64,000 nt of DNA, taken from positions 62,001 to 126,000 of the forward strand of contig CAJMOB010000002.1 in assembly GCA_905214925.1 (NCBI GenBank), read 5' to 3'. The position numbers and the translations under genes were made by a program. The DNA is from Scybalomonas sp905214925 (lineage in GTDB: Bacteria; Bacillota; Clostridia; Lachnospirales; Lachnospiraceae). The notes beneath the pieces were generated by a model that saw only the letters and a program-made list of their open reading frames with translations, did no database searches and was not told where the DNA came from. Position 1 is the stretch's first letter. Each line of letters starts with the position of its first letter. Positions 8,610-17,653 of the stretch are shown in pieces.

Positions 8610-9803
8610 TTATTCGATGATTGTAGCAACACGGCCTGATCCTACTGTACGTCCACCTTCACGGATAGCGAATGTAAGACCCTGTTCCATAGCGATTGGG
8701 TGAATTAATTCGATTGTCATTTCTACGTTGTCACCAGGCATGCACATTTCTGTACCTTCTGGTAAGTTACAAACACCTGTTACGTCAGTTGTTCTGAAGT
8801 AGAACTGTGGTCTGTAGTTGTTGAAGAAAGGAGTATGACGTCCACCTTCATCTTTTGTTAAAACGTAAACCTGAGCTGTGAATTTTGTATGGCAAGTAAC
8901 AGAACCTGGTTTAGCTAAAACCTGTCCTCTTTCGATATCTGTTCTCTGAACACCACGAAGTAAAGCACCGATGTTATCACCAGCCTGAGCTTCGTCTAAG
9001 AGTTTACGGAACATTTCGATACCTGTTACAACAACTTTTCTTGTTTCTTCTTTGATACCAACGATTTCTACTTCTTCAGATACATGAAGTACACCACGTT
9101 CTACTCTACCTGTAGCAACTGTACCACGACCTGTGATAGAGAAGATATCTTCTACTGGCATTAAGAAAGGTTTGTCTGTTTCACGCTGTGGATCTGGAAT
9201 CCATTCATCAACTGCGTCGAAGAGTTCAAGGATTTTGTCTCCCCATTCGCTTGTTGGATCTTCAAGAGCTTTTAAAGCAGAACCACGAATAACTGGAGTA
9301 TCATCTCCTGGGAATTCGTATTCGTTTAATAATTCTCTGATTTCCATTTCTACTAATTCAAGTAATTCTTCATCGTCTACCATGTCACATTTGTTCATGA
9401 ATACTACGATGTAAGGTACACCTACCTGACGAGATAATAAGATGTGTTCTTTAGTCTGAGCCATAACACCATCTGTAGCAGCTACTACTAAGATAGCTCC
9501 GTCCATCTGAGCAGCACCAGTGATCATGTTTTTAACGTAGTCAGCATGGCCTGGGCAGTCAACGTGAGCGTAGTGACGTCTTTTAGATTCGTATTCTACG
9601 TGAGATGTAGAGATTGTGATTCCACGTTCTCTTTCTTCTGGAGCTTTATCGATGTTTTCGAAAGCAACAGCTTCACCTGTTCCTAATCTTTCATGTAATG
9701 TTTTTGTGATAGCAGCTGTTAATGTTGTTTTACCATGGTCAACGTGACCGATAGTACCAATATTACAGTGTGGTTTACTTCTTTCAAACTTAGCTTTAGC
9801 CAT
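8610..9803 (-). CDS. tuf: Translation elongation factor Tu
   Basis: EF-Tu GTPase, which delivers aminoacyl-tRNA to the ribosome, 397 residues. G1 GHVDHGKTT, switch I with RGITI, G3 DCPGHADYVKNM, G4 NKCDMVD and the C-terminal barrel ending GGRTVGSGRV are all present and canonical. The start is ATG 9803 with AAGGAGG upstream, giving MAKAKFERSKPH; an open 14-codon extension to 9845 is leader. The gene follows fusA but has its own perfect promoter (9907-9935) and terminator, so it can be expressed independently of the str operon. Confidence 0.99.
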   Translation of the reverse strand: MAKAKFERSKPHCNIGTIGHVDHGKTTLTAAITKTLHERLGTGEAVAFENIDKAPEERERGITISTSHVEYESKRRHYAHVDCPGHADYVKNMITGAAQMDGAILVVAATDGVMAQTKEHILLSRQVGVPYIVVFMNKCDMVDDEELLELVEMEIRELLNEYEFPGDDTPVIRGSALKALEDPTSEWGDKILELFDAVDEWIPDPQRETDKPFLMPVEDIFSITGRGTVATGRVERGVLHVSEEVEIVGIKEETRKVVVTGIEMFRKLLDEAQAGDNIGALLRGVQRTDIERGQVLAKPGSVTCHTKFTAQVYVLTKDEGGRHTPFFNNYRPQFYFRTTDVTGVCNLPEGTEMCMPGDNVEMTIELIHPIAMEQGLTFAIREGGRTVGSGRVATIIE

Positions 9804-9865
9804 TTTAAAATGTCCTCCTTTTATTATCTGCCTTATCGGCATCATTTACAAAACTTATATATAAG

Positions 9866-9895
9866 AGCACCCGCCCACTTAGAGCGGGATACTCA
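9866..9895 (-). promoter_or_regulatory. Hairpin in the tuf 5' leader
   Basis: CCCGC and GCGGG flanked by GAG/CTC form a hairpin in the roughly 97-base untranslated leader of tuf, just after the predicted transcription start. No T-run follows, so it is not a terminator. It may stabilise the message. Confidence 0.4.
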
Positions 9896-9906
9896 TATTT
9901 ACTTTG

Positions 9907-9935
9907 ATTATATTGCATTCCTGCTTTTTTTTCAA
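9907..9935 (-). promoter_or_regulatory. Consensus promoter of tuf
   Basis: TTGAAA (9930-9935) and TATAAT (9907-9912) on the minus strand with a 17-base spacer. Confidence 0.85.
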
Positions 9936-9996
9936 GAATTTTTTCACAGGAAAGCCCTTATTTTACAAGAAATTTTCTCCAAACGAGACTGTTTGA

Positions 9997-12114
9997 TTAT
10001 TTCTGTCTGTCAGCGATAACTTTTTCTTGTACAGACTTAGGTACTTGCTCATATTTTTCGAAGAACATAGAGTAGTTACCACGTCCCTGAGTTCTAGAAC
10101 GAAGATCTGTTGCATATCCGAACATTTCAGCAAGTGGAACGAATGCACGAATCATTTTTCCACCACCAACGTCGTCCATACCTTCGATACGTCCACGACG
10201 AGAGTTGATATCACCGATAACGTCTCCCATGTAGTCTTCTGGAGTAGCAACTTCTACTTTCATGATTGGCTCAAGTAATACAGCACCAGCTTTTTGCATA
10301 GCTTCTTTAAATGCTAAAGAACCAGCAATGTGGAATGCCATTTCACTTGAATCGACTTCATGGTAAGAACCATCGTATACATTTGCATGGATACCAACTA
10401 CTGGGAATCCACCAAGGATACCAGCTTTTGTTGCTTCTTCGATACCTTCACCTACAGCTGGGATGTATTCTTTAGGAATTGCACCACCAACTACTGAAGA
10501 TTCAAATTTGAATAATTCTTCACCGTTTGCATCCATTGGAGCAAATTTAACTTTACAGTGACCATATTGTCCACGACCACCAGACTGTTTTGCGTATTTA
10601 GAATCAACATCAACTTCTTTTGTGATTGTTTCTTTGTAAGCTACCTGTGGAGCACCAACGTTTGCTTCTACTTTGAATTCACGAAGAAGACGGTCTACGA
10701 TGATCTCTAAGTGTAACTCACCCATACCAGCGATGATTGTCTGTCCTGTTTCTTGATCTGTATGAGCACGGAATGTTGGATCTTCTTCAGCAAGTTTTGC
10801 TAAAGCTTCACCTAATTTACCCTGTCCAGCTTTTGTCTTAGGCTCGATAGCAAGCTCGATAACTGGTTCTGGGAATTCCATAGATTCAAGAATAACTGGA
10901 TGCTGTTCGTCACAGATTGTATCACCAGTTGTTGTAAATTTGAAACCTACAGCAGCTGCGATATCTCCAGAGTATACTTTGCTGATTTCCTGTCTGTTGT
11001 TAGCATGCATCTGTAAGATACGACCAACACGTTCTTTTTTACCTTTTGTTGCATTAAGAACGTAAGAACCAGAGTTCATTGTTCCTGAATACACACGGAA
11101 GAACGCTAATTTACCAACGAATGGGTCAGCCATGATCTTGAATGCTAAAGCTGCGAATGGTTCTTCGTCAGAAGAAATTCTAACGATTTCGTTACCATCT
11201 TCGTCAACACCTTTGATAGCTTCGATATCTGTTGGTGCTGGCATGAATTTGATAACACCATCAAGTAATTTCTGAACACCTTTGTTACGGTATGCAGAAC
11301 CACAGAATACAGGAACCATTGTACAGTTACATGTAGCTTTACGCATAGCAGCTTCTAACTGTTCTTGAGTTGGTTCTTCACCTTCTAAGTAAGCCATCAT
11401 TAATTCGTCATCTGTTTCACAGATCTTTTCAACCATGTCTTCACGCCATAATTCAGCGTCATCTTTCATGTCTTCTGGAATTTCTGTGATTGTGATGTCT
11501 TCACCCTTATCATCGTTGTAGATGTAAGCTTGCATTTCGAATAAATCGATAATACCTTTGAATTCATCTTCTGCACCGATTGGTAATGTTACAGGAACTG
11601 CATTTTTACCTAAACGATCTTTGATTTGTTGAACAGCGTTGTAGAAGTCAGCACCTAAGATGTCCATTTTGTTGATGAACGCCATTCTAGGTACGTTGTA
11701 TGTGTCAGCCTGACGCCATACGTTTTCTGACTGAGGTTCTACACCACCTTTAGCACAGAATACACCAACTGCACCATCAAGTACACGAAGAGAACGTTCT
11801 ACTTCTACTGTAAAGTCAACGTGTCCCGGTGTATCGATAATGTTAATACGGTTTTCTGGTGTTCCTGGTAACACTTTGTTTTCATGTTGTAATGTCCAGT
11901 GGCAAGTTGTAGCAGCGGAAGTGATTGTGATACCACGTTCTTGTTCCTGCTCCATCCAGTCCATAGTAGCATTACCTTCATGAGTATTACCAATTTTATA
12001 GTTTACACCAGTATAATAAAGGATACGCTCTGTTAATGTTGTTTTACCAGCATCAATATGAGCCATAATACCAATATTTCTGGTTCTTTCTAATGGATAT
12101 TCTCTTCCAGCCAA
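9997..12114 (-). CDS. fusA: Translation elongation factor G
   Basis: EF-G translocase GTPase of 705 residues. It shows G1 AHIDAGKTT, RGITI, G3 DTPGHVDF and G4 NKMD, then domains II-V ending in GYATDLRSRTQGRGNYSM. The start codon is TTG (12112-12114), preceded by TAGGAGG at good spacing and giving AGREYPLERTRNIGIMAHIDAGKT; no ATG suits the conserved N-terminus. It is co-transcribed after rpsL-rpsG from the promoter at 13582-13610, and a double hairpin lies between rpsG and fusA. There is no visible terminator before tuf. Confidence 0.99.
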   Translation of the reverse strand: MAGREYPLERTRNIGIMAHIDAGKTTLTERILYYTGVNYKIGNTHEGNATMDWMEQEQERGITITSAATTCHWTLQHENKVLPGTPENRINIIDTPGHVDFTVEVERSLRVLDGAVGVFCAKGGVEPQSENVWRQADTYNVPRMAFINKMDILGADFYNAVQQIKDRLGKNAVPVTLPIGAEDEFKGIIDLFEMQAYIYNDDKGEDITITEIPEDMKDDAELWREDMVEKICETDDELMMAYLEGEEPTQEQLEAAMRKATCNCTMVPVFCGSAYRNKGVQKLLDGVIKFMPAPTDIEAIKGVDEDGNEIVRISSDEEPFAALAFKIMADPFVGKLAFFRVYSGTMNSGSYVLNATKGKKERVGRILQMHANNRQEISKVYSGDIAAAVGFKFTTTGDTICDEQHPVILESMEFPEPVIELAIEPKTKAGQGKLGEALAKLAEEDPTFRAHTDQETGQTIIAGMGELHLEIIVDRLLREFKVEANVGAPQVAYKETITKEVDVDSKYAKQSGGRGQYGHCKVKFAPMDANGEELFKFESSVVGGAIPKEYIPAVGEGIEEATKAGILGGFPVVGIHANVYDGSYHEVDSSEMAFHIAGSLAFKEAMQKAGAVLLEPIMKVEVATPEDYMGDVIGDINSRRGRIEGMDDVGGGKMIRAFVPLAEMFGYATDLRSRTQGRGNYSMFFEKYEQVPKSVQEKVIADRQK

Positions 12115-12259
12115 GGTTTTTTCCTCCTAAAATATTTCAGACAAATATAGTTTTCTTTTGTATTTTGTTTTAAACGCAATCCAAACTATACCGTTCAGCT
12201 ATTTTATGCCACTTCATTGCGTAAATGATTGGCACGAAATTTGTTTATATTGACACATT

Positions 12260-12307
12260 GGCAGAACACCGAACAAAAATACGATGTATTTTCGTTCGGT
12301 GACTGCC
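12260..12307 (-). promoter_or_regulatory. Long intercistronic hairpin between rpsG and fusA
   Basis: On the minus strand, GGCAG-tc-ACCGAACgAAAATAC pairs with GTATTTTtGTTCGGTg-tt-CTGCC, about 20 pairs with small internal loops and a 3-base loop. There is no T-run, so it is not a terminator. It is a candidate RNase processing, translation-coupling or ribosomal-protein binding structure. Confidence 0.6.
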
Positions 12308-12314
12308 TATCCAC

Positions 12315-12338
12315 CATAAATATCTTTGGATATTTATG
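12315..12338 (-). promoter_or_regulatory. Perfect 10-bp hairpin directly after the rpsG stop
   Basis: CATAAATATC-TTTG-GATATTTATG starts one base after the rpsG stop codon and precedes the larger hairpin. The two would stack in the rpsG-fusA mRNA. Confidence 0.6.
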
Positions 12339-12339
12339 A

Positions 12340-12810
12340 TTAGAATCTGTAATGAGCGAATGCTTTGTTTGCATCTGCCATTTTGTGCATATCTTCTTTT
12401 TTCTTTACAGATGCACCAGTATTGTTAGCAGCGTCTAAGATTTCTCCTGCTAATCTTTCTTCCATTGTTTTTTCTCCTCTTTTACGAGAATACAATGTGA
12501 TCCAACGAAGAGCTAATGCTTGTCTTCTATCTGGACGAACTTCGATAGGTACTTGGTAAGTAGCTCCACCGATACGTCTTGCTTTTACCTCTAATACAGG
12601 CATGATGTTGTTCATAGCTTCTTCAAATACTTCAAGAGCTGGTTTTCCAGCTTTTTCTTCTACGCGTGCGAATGCACCGTAAACGATTTTCTGAGCTACA
12701 CCTTTCTTACCATCTAACATAATGTTGTTGATAAGTTTAGTAACGACTTTGTTATTGTAAATTGGATCTGCTAATACATCTCTTTTTGAAATATGTCCTT
12801 TACGTGGCAC
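12340..12810 (-). CDS. rpsG: 30S ribosomal protein S7
   Basis: S7 nucleates assembly of the 30S head; 156 residues, the standard length. It begins MPRKGHISKRDVLADP and ends KAFAHYRF, with the conserved GGATYQVPIEVRP segment. The start codon is GTG (12808-12810) with AAGGAGGG upstream. It lies between rpsL and fusA in the usual str order, with 185-base and 225-base spacers that are longer than usual and structured. Confidence 0.98.
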   Translation of the reverse strand: MPRKGHISKRDVLADPIYNNKVVTKLINNIMLDGKKGVAQKIVYGAFARVEEKAGKPALEVFEEAMNNIMPVLEVKARRIGGATYQVPIEVRPDRRQALALRWITLYSRKRGEKTMEERLAGEILDAANNTGASVKKKEDMHKMADANKAFAHYRF

Positions 12811-12995
12811 GGTACTTCCCTCCTTAATAAATATTAATTCTTAGGTACTCACAGTGTTTCCTTTGAAAACTATGTCAAGTGTCATGCTAGGACGCTTCTA
12901 TCTATCTCCTGCAACCTACAGGCCAAATATTGCTTTCCAGCATGAATATTAAACTGTGAATTTTGTTAAAGATTATAATTTTTGGTAATTATAAA
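12811..12995 (-). other. rpsL-rpsG intercistronic spacer
   Basis: This 185-base spacer has no open frame or terminator. In other bacteria S7 represses its own operon by binding such a spacer. I see only short, imperfect stems (for example CCTGTAGGTTGCAGG) and cannot assign a binding site. Confidence 0.35.
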
Positions 12996-13415
12996 TTACT
13001 TACCAGCTTTTGGTCTCTTAGCGCCGTATTTAGAACGAGCCTGACGACGGTTTGCTACACCTGCAGTATCTAATGTACCACGAACGATGTGATAACGAGT
13101 ACCTGGTAAGTCTTTAACTCTACCACCACGGATAAGAACAACGCTATGTTCCTGAAGGTTGTGTCCTTCACCAGGGATGTAGCTAGTTACTTCGATTCCG
13201 TTAGAAAGACGAACTCTGGCAATTTTACGAAGAGCAGAGTTAGGTTTCTTAGGAGTCGCTGTTTTAACTGCTGTACACACACCTCTCTTCTGAGGAGCGC
13301 TTGCATCAGTTGTTTTCTTCTTTAAAGAGTTGTATCCTTTCTGAAGAGCTGGTGCAGTACTTTTCTTTTCTACTGACTTTCTACCTTTTCTAACTAATTG
13401 GTTAAATGTTGGCAT
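12996..13415 (-). CDS. rpsL: 30S ribosomal protein S12
   Basis: S12 is the decoding-centre protein, here 139 residues. The start is ATG 13415 with AGGAGGTG upstream, giving MPTFNQLVRKGRK. The streptomycin-interaction region reads TPKKPNSALRK with the wild-type Lys, and the second loop GRVKDLPG is also wild type, so no streptomycin-resistance change is visible. It is the first gene of rpsL-rpsG-fusA. The frame upstream stays open for 39 more codons through the leader, but that part does not resemble S12. Confidence 0.98.
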   Translation of the reverse strand: MPTFNQLVRKGRKSVEKKSTAPALQKGYNSLKKKTTDASAPQKRGVCTAVKTATPKKPNSALRKIARVRLSNGIEVTSYIPGEGHNLQEHSVVLIRGGRVKDLPGTRYHIVRGTLDTAGVANRRQARSKYGAKRPKAGK

Positions 13416-13581
13416 TCTTTTCACCTCCTGCAATATTTGTAAACTGTTGGTTGCTTGTTTACAAGCCTGTGCACTAACATCATGAAAAGTAATCTTTTCA
13501 CGTCTGCGAGCAATCATCCTATAAGGCCTCACGCCTTACATGATTTCTTATATTCGCATAAAAAGTTACGCACATTTCTAG

Positions 13582-13610
13582 ATTATATTATCACTGGGGA
13601 TTTTTGTCAA
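13582..13610 (-). promoter_or_regulatory. Perfect consensus promoter of rpsL-rpsG-fusA
   Basis: TTGACA (13605-13610), a 17-base spacer and TATAAT (13582-13587) on the minus strand. The leader is about 160 bases and contains a hairpin AAGGC-gtgag-GCCTT. Confidence 0.88.
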
Positions 13611-13802
13611 GGTGTTTTTCATGAATCTTTTATATTTTTTCCCCATTATTTTTTAGCGATTTCTAGAACTTTCTGTTGTAAATATTACTAAATTATGTAA
13701 AAATAGAATTGAATAAGAGATCTTAGCGATTTCTTAACTCTATATAAACTCTTAATTATAACAATTAACAATTCTATTATTATAAGGAAAGCAGGTGATT
13801 TT

Positions 13803-14726
13803 ATGCAAAGTACTTCCCTCACTATTGTTGGAAAGTTAAAGGCTCATAAAAACTGGATCTTCATTTTCTCTTTGGTTCTTATTCTACTAGCTTCCTTTGT
13901 TCTACCAACTTTAGAACCAATCTATGCTAAAGTCAAAGTTCCTGTAGCCTCTGGAAAAAAAGTATATAAAAACAACAATACCACCATTGATGCCTCTAAT
14001 CTATCTAGCGGTTATATTATGATTAAATATACGGGAAGTAATTCAAAAATTAAAGTTCGAATTACAAAAACAACAACCTATACTTACGATTTAAATGCGA
14101 GAAATAAGTACGAAACCTTTCCCCTTACAGAAGGAAATGGCACTTATAACATTAAAATCTTTGAAAACGTAAGTGGAAGCTCTTATGCTCAAATTGTAAG
14201 TCAAGATATCTCAGTTAAACTAAAAAACTCTTTAGAACCATTTCTCTATCCAAACCAATTTTGTAATTATACTGCTAATTCAAAAGCCGTAAAAAAAGCA
14301 GCCTCTCTTGTAAAAAAAGAGAAAAACCAGCTGAATAAAGTAAAAAAAGTGTATCAATATGTTTTAAAAACTGTTTCTTATGACTATCAAAAAGCCAAAA
14401 CTGTTCAAAGCGGATACTTACCAAATCCAGATAAAACATTAGCAACAAAAAAAGGCATTTGTTTTGACTATGCTTCCTTAATGACTTCCATGCTTCGCTC
14501 CCAAGGGATTCCAACAAAACTTGTAATTGGATATGCAGGAGATGTCTATCATGCATGGGTAAGTGTTTATATTAAAGGAAAAGGTTGGATCGACAACATT
14601 ATTTACTTTGATGGAAAAAATTGGAGATATCTAGATCCTACTTTTGCTTCTACTGGAAAAAATAGCGCTTCCACAAAGAAGTATATCTCTAATTCTAAAA
14701 ATTATTCAGCAAAATTTATTTATTAA
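13803..14726 (+). CDS. Exported transglutaminase-like cysteine protein
   Basis: A 307-residue protein with an N-terminal membrane or signal segment (about 18-37, ending near YAKV). A beta-rich region follows (40-140), then a transglutaminase-like core. The catalytic triad is visible: Cys in KKGICFDYASLM, His in VYHAWVSV, Asp in WRYLDPTF. Such proteins act outside the cell as proteases, amidases or cross-linkers of cell-wall or surface proteins. ATG has AAGGAAAGCAGG upstream. It is 44 bases ahead of the GspF/PilC gene on the same strand with no terminator, so it may be part of that operon. The role with the appendage genes is inference. Confidence 0.82.
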   Translation: MQSTSLTIVGKLKAHKNWIFIFSLVLILLASFVLPTLEPIYAKVKVPVASGKKVYKNNNTTIDASNLSSGYIMIKYTGSNSKIKVRITKTTTYTYDLNARNKYETFPLTEGNGTYNIKIFENVSGSSYAQIVSQDISVKLKNSLEPFLYPNQFCNYTANSKAVKKAASLVKKEKNQLNKVKKVYQYVLKTVSYDYQKAKTVQSGYLPNPDKTLATKKGICFDYASLMTSMLRSQGIPTKLVIGYAGDVYHAWVSVYIKGKGWIDNIIYFDGKNWRYLDPTFASTGKNSASTKKYISNSKNYSAKFIY

Positions 14727-14770
14727 TGCTCTAACACAATTGATTATTACTATTATAGAAAGGAGTTCCT

Positions 14771-15817
14771 ATGAAACAGACAACATTATTTACAGGCTTA
14801 ACACTGTCTCGCTTTTGCCTACAAATTTCCATGTTATTAAAATCTGCGACTCCTCTATCTGAAGGGTTGCTCTTAATGGCAAAAGACTCTGGGAACAAAG
14901 AACACAGCCAAACATTAAAAACTATGGCAGAACAACTAAATCAAGGAATCTCTTTTAGTCAAGCGATAAAAGAAACCTCTTGTTTCCCCCCTTATGTCCT
15001 CTACATGACTTTACTAGGCGAACGGACGGGAACGCTAGATATTACTATGGAACGTTTATCTGAATATTATGAACAAGAGCATTATACCAATGAAAACTTA
15101 CGAAGAGCGATTACCTCTCCAACCATTATGCTAATGATGTTAATGGCAGTTCTTTTTGTTCTATTTACAAAAGTTATGCCCTTATTTACTGGTGTTTATA
15201 CACAACTTGGCGCTAGCATTCCTAAAGTTGCAACGATTGCCATTGAAGTAGGAGGAATTTTAAGCGGTATTGCACTGTTCTTATCCTTTCTTTTATTACT
15301 CCTCTTCCTTTTTATATGGTTCCATTCTCTCCAAAATAAGGAAAATGCTTTCATTCAAAAACTTTTCTCTCTGATTGAAAGACATTCTTCTATTTCGTCC
15401 TCCATTGGACTCCATCGTTTCTGCTCTATTATGGCAACGGCTTATCCTTGTGGACTAGATCTAAAAGATGCTTGCTCCCTTGCAGAACGGATCGTTACAA
15501 ACAAAACAATTCAAGAAAAAATCAAACAGTGTTCCTCTGCATTAAATGATGGAAAAAGTTTTAGTGAGGCAGTGGAACAAGCACAACTTTTCACTGACTT
15601 TGATTTGCAAATGGTAAAAACAGGAACAGCTACTGGTCAATTAGAACCTGTCCTTCGCCATCTGGATGAAAACTATGAACGATACACTCATGAAGCCATT
15701 CAAAACTTAATCTCTCGGCTAGAACCAATGATTGTTTTCATTCTTGCTCTTGCAACAGGAATGGTATTGCTCTCTGTCATGTTACCATTAGTTGGCGTCC
15801 TGTCTGCTATTGGATAA
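14771..15817 (+). CDS. Type II secretion/type IV pilus inner-membrane platform protein (GspF/PilC family)
   Basis: 348-residue polytopic protein with two repeated GspF domains (about 15-135 and 215-335). Each opens with a helix of the type LSRFCLQISMLLKSATPLSEGL / LHRFCSIMATAYPCGLDLKDAC, and membrane helices lie near 120-140, 165-190 and 318-342. The family anchors the assembly ATPase to the membrane. ATG has AAAGGAG. It is followed by four small membrane-anchored proteins and PilT with short gaps, so one operon. A PilB-type extension ATPase, secretin and prepilin peptidase are absent here. Confidence 0.88.
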   Translation: MKQTTLFTGLTLSRFCLQISMLLKSATPLSEGLLLMAKDSGNKEHSQTLKTMAEQLNQGISFSQAIKETSCFPPYVLYMTLLGERTGTLDITMERLSEYYEQEHYTNENLRRAITSPTIMLMMLMAVLFVLFTKVMPLFTGVYTQLGASIPKVATIAIEVGGILSGIALFLSFLLLLLFLFIWFHSLQNKENAFIQKLFSLIERHSSISSSIGLHRFCSIMATAYPCGLDLKDACSLAERIVTNKTIQEKIKQCSSALNDGKSFSEAVEQAQLFTDFDLQMVKTGTATGQLEPVLRHLDENYERYTHEAIQNLISRLEPMIVFILALATGMVLLSVMLPLVGVLSAIG

Positions 15818-15835
15818 GAGAAAGGAGTTACTACA

Positions 15836-16177
15836 ATGAAGACAACAAAAAGAAAAAGGAGCGCTATTTTTTTCTCTATCCTAATTTTTATCGCTCTTCT
15901 TGTTTTTCTTATGATAGTCTTTCCAAAAATGGCTCAAAAATCATTAGAGGAAAAGCAACGCACATTAGAAGATGCTCTTAACCGCGCCAGCATTCAATGC
16001 TATGCAATCGAAGGGAGATATCCACCTAGTGTGGAATATTTAGAAGAACATTATGGAGTCGTTATCGATCACAAGCGATTTACCGTATTTTACGATGGAT
16101 GGGCAGATAACGTAATGCCAGATATTACGGTGATTAGTCTTGACTCTTTGAAAGGAGGTTGGTATGAGACAGAGTAA
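15836..16177 (+). CDS. Small single-pass protein, possible pseudopilin lacking the prepilin motif
   Basis: 113 residues: a basic N-terminus (KTTKRKRS), one hydrophobic segment (about 10-30), an amphipathic helix and a small globular tail containing ASIQCYAIEGRYPPSVEYLEE. The ARIQCYA-(I/V)-EGxYP pattern after an N-terminal helix is reminiscent of type II secretion pseudopilins (GspG/GspH-like). However, there is no G-F-T-L-x-E cleavage site and no Glu5. ATG is preceded by AAAGGAG. It overlaps the next gene by 14 bases. Confidence 0.7.
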   Translation: MKTTKRKRSAIFFSILIFIALLVFLMIVFPKMAQKSLEEKQRTLEDALNRASIQCYAIEGRYPPSVEYLEEHYGVVIDHKRFTVFYDGWADNVMPDITVISLDSLKGGWYETE

Positions 16178-16673
16178 TACTTCTTCGGAACATTCTGGAA
16201 GAATGAGCCTTATCTTCTCTTTACTCCTTTTAGTAGTCTTTCTATTAAGCACGATCTTCTTGCTTCTAATTGGAAGTCAGGTTTATCAAAATATTCGGGA
16301 ACGAAATAGTAATTCTTTTTATTCAGATACCGCCTCCAATTATATTGTAAATAAAATACGACAAATGGATTCCCAAAATGCCATTGAAATCCGAAAAGAA
16401 GATGGACAGGACATATTAGTCATTACAACAGAGCAAAATGAAGATAAATTTGAAACATGGATCTATACAAAAGACGGGTCTTTGATGGAATTGTATGCCC
16501 CCAACAATAGTGGCCTTACACTAAAAGATGGTCTTCCTATTCTTCCTTGTTCTAACGTATCTTTTACTTTTGACACAGGGAAAAATCTCCTTGGAATTAC
16601 AGTAGAAACAAATAAAAAAACTTCTCATACCATTCATCTATTGCTTCGAAGCAATTATGACAAACTAACATAA
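16164..16673 (+). CDS. Membrane-anchored protein of the PilT cluster (DUF4860-like)
   Basis: 169 residues with a hydrophobic segment at about 15-37, then an alpha/beta soluble domain. I associate the layout with DUF4860, a family found next to GspF and PilT genes in Clostridia, but cannot confirm this by search. It overlaps the preceding gene and has AAAGGAGG before ATG. It probably occupies a minor-pilin position in the machine. Confidence 0.65.
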   Translation: MRQSNTSSEHSGRMSLIFSLLLLVVFLLSTIFLLLIGSQVYQNIRERNSNSFYSDTASNYIVNKIRQMDSQNAIEIRKEDGQDILVITTEQNEDKFETWIYTKDGSLMELYAPNNSGLTLKDGLPILPCSNVSFTFDTGKNLLGITVETNKKTSHTIHLLLRSNYDKLT

Positions 16674-16690
16674 ATAAGGAGGATTTTCCA

Positions 16691-17104
16691 TTGAAAAAAG
16701 ACTATAGAGAAAACTTTCAACAACAAAGACCTTCTTATGCATTTCTTATGGAAATGCTATGGGTTTGTGGTTTTTTTGCTATCTGTGCAGGAATTTTCGC
16801 CCTACTTTTTGTAAAGGCCCATCGAATAAGCACAAGTGCCGAAGATTTAAGCTATGCGATTGCTCTTTCTCAAAGCAAAATAGAAACTGCTTTTACAGAA
16901 CTCAATCACCCTACAGATAACGATATCGAATACTACACTTCCACTTGGCAACCAACAACAAAAGATAACGATGATTGTTATGCCACAGTTACAACGACTT
17001 ATTCAAAAGACCAAGATATTGTTACAGTATCTGTTGTAATCACTCAAATTGGAGAAACAGAACCTATTTATGAATTAACAGGTTCTCATTATTTTCCAGA
17101 CTAA
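16691..17104 (+). CDS. Small membrane-anchored protein of the PilT cluster
   Basis: 137 residues, start codon TTG with AAGGAGG 8 bases upstream (no suitable ATG). One hydrophobic segment at about 22-42 is followed by a heptad-like helix and a beta-rich tail. The shape matches a minor pilin without the canonical cleavage motif. No sequence family recognised. Confidence 0.65.
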   Translation: MKKDYRENFQQQRPSYAFLMEMLWVCGFFAICAGIFALLFVKAHRISTSAEDLSYAIALSQSKIETAFTELNHPTDNDIEYYTSTWQPTTKDNDDCYATVTTTYSKDQDIVTVSVVITQIGETEPIYELTGSHYFPD

Positions 17105-17116
17105 CGATGAGAAATA

Positions 17117-17139
17117 CACTTTGCAAACTTCTCACGTTC
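17117..17139 (+). repeat. Partial copy of a dispersed intergenic repeat
   Basis: CACTTTGCAAACTTCTCAC plus GTTC matches the first 23 bases of the 81-base repeats at 38320 and 52480 with few differences. It lies in the 76-base gap between two small genes of the PilT cluster. Confidence 0.5.
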
Positions 17140-17180
17140 ATAAAAATATAAACAACTTATAAAGGAGGCAGACTTACACT

Positions 17181-17630
17181 ATGAAGAGACAAGTAGTAAC
17201 AAGTCGTATCCAAATAGGCACAGCTACCATTTTATTTCTTTTCATCATTATATGCCTTGCAGTGTTTTCTCTATTAAGTGCTAGTGACGCTCGTTCTTCT
17301 CTTACTTTTTCCAAACATCATGGAACATTTGTAAAGGAATATTACAAGACAGATGCTATCGCTCAACAATGGATTCAAACTGTGGATCAGGAAATGGAGC
17401 AAGGAACTTCTGCTTCAAAGGCAGTAGAAAAAGCGACTCAACAATCTTCTCTTTCTTCTATTACAACTAAGGTAAAAAAACAGACTCTTTACGCCTCTTT
17501 TCCACTTGGAGAAGAGCAAGAATTACAAGTCACATTAAAAACCTCTGATCGCAGTGTTTTACGCTACGAAGTCCACAATCAAACACAATATGAAATCGAT
17601 CAAGATCTTCCAGTTTTTACGGGAGAATAA
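17181..17630 (+). CDS. Small membrane-anchored protein of the PilT cluster
   Basis: 149 residues with an N-terminal hydrophobic segment (about 13-33), then a helix containing SASDARSSLTFSKHHG and an acidic, beta-rich tail. It is placed just before pilT (23-base gap). The helix after the membrane segment resembles PilX-like minor pilins, but the cleavage signal is missing. AAAGGAGG precedes the ATG at a long spacing. Confidence 0.65.
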   Translation: MKRQVVTSRIQIGTATILFLFIIICLAVFSLLSASDARSSLTFSKHHGTFVKEYYKTDAIAQQWIQTVDQEMEQGTSASKAVEKATQQSSLSSITTKVKKQTLYASFPLGEEQELQVTLKTSDRSVLRYEVHNQTQYEIDQDLPVFTGE

Positions 17631-17653
17631 ACGACGGGAAAGGATATGCCTTT

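Noticed and set aside
13416..13532. 39-codon in-frame extension upstream of rpsL
   Set aside because: S12 begins at MPTFNQLVRKG with a strong AGGAGG just before; the extension is leader RNA with hairpins and no S12-like sequence.
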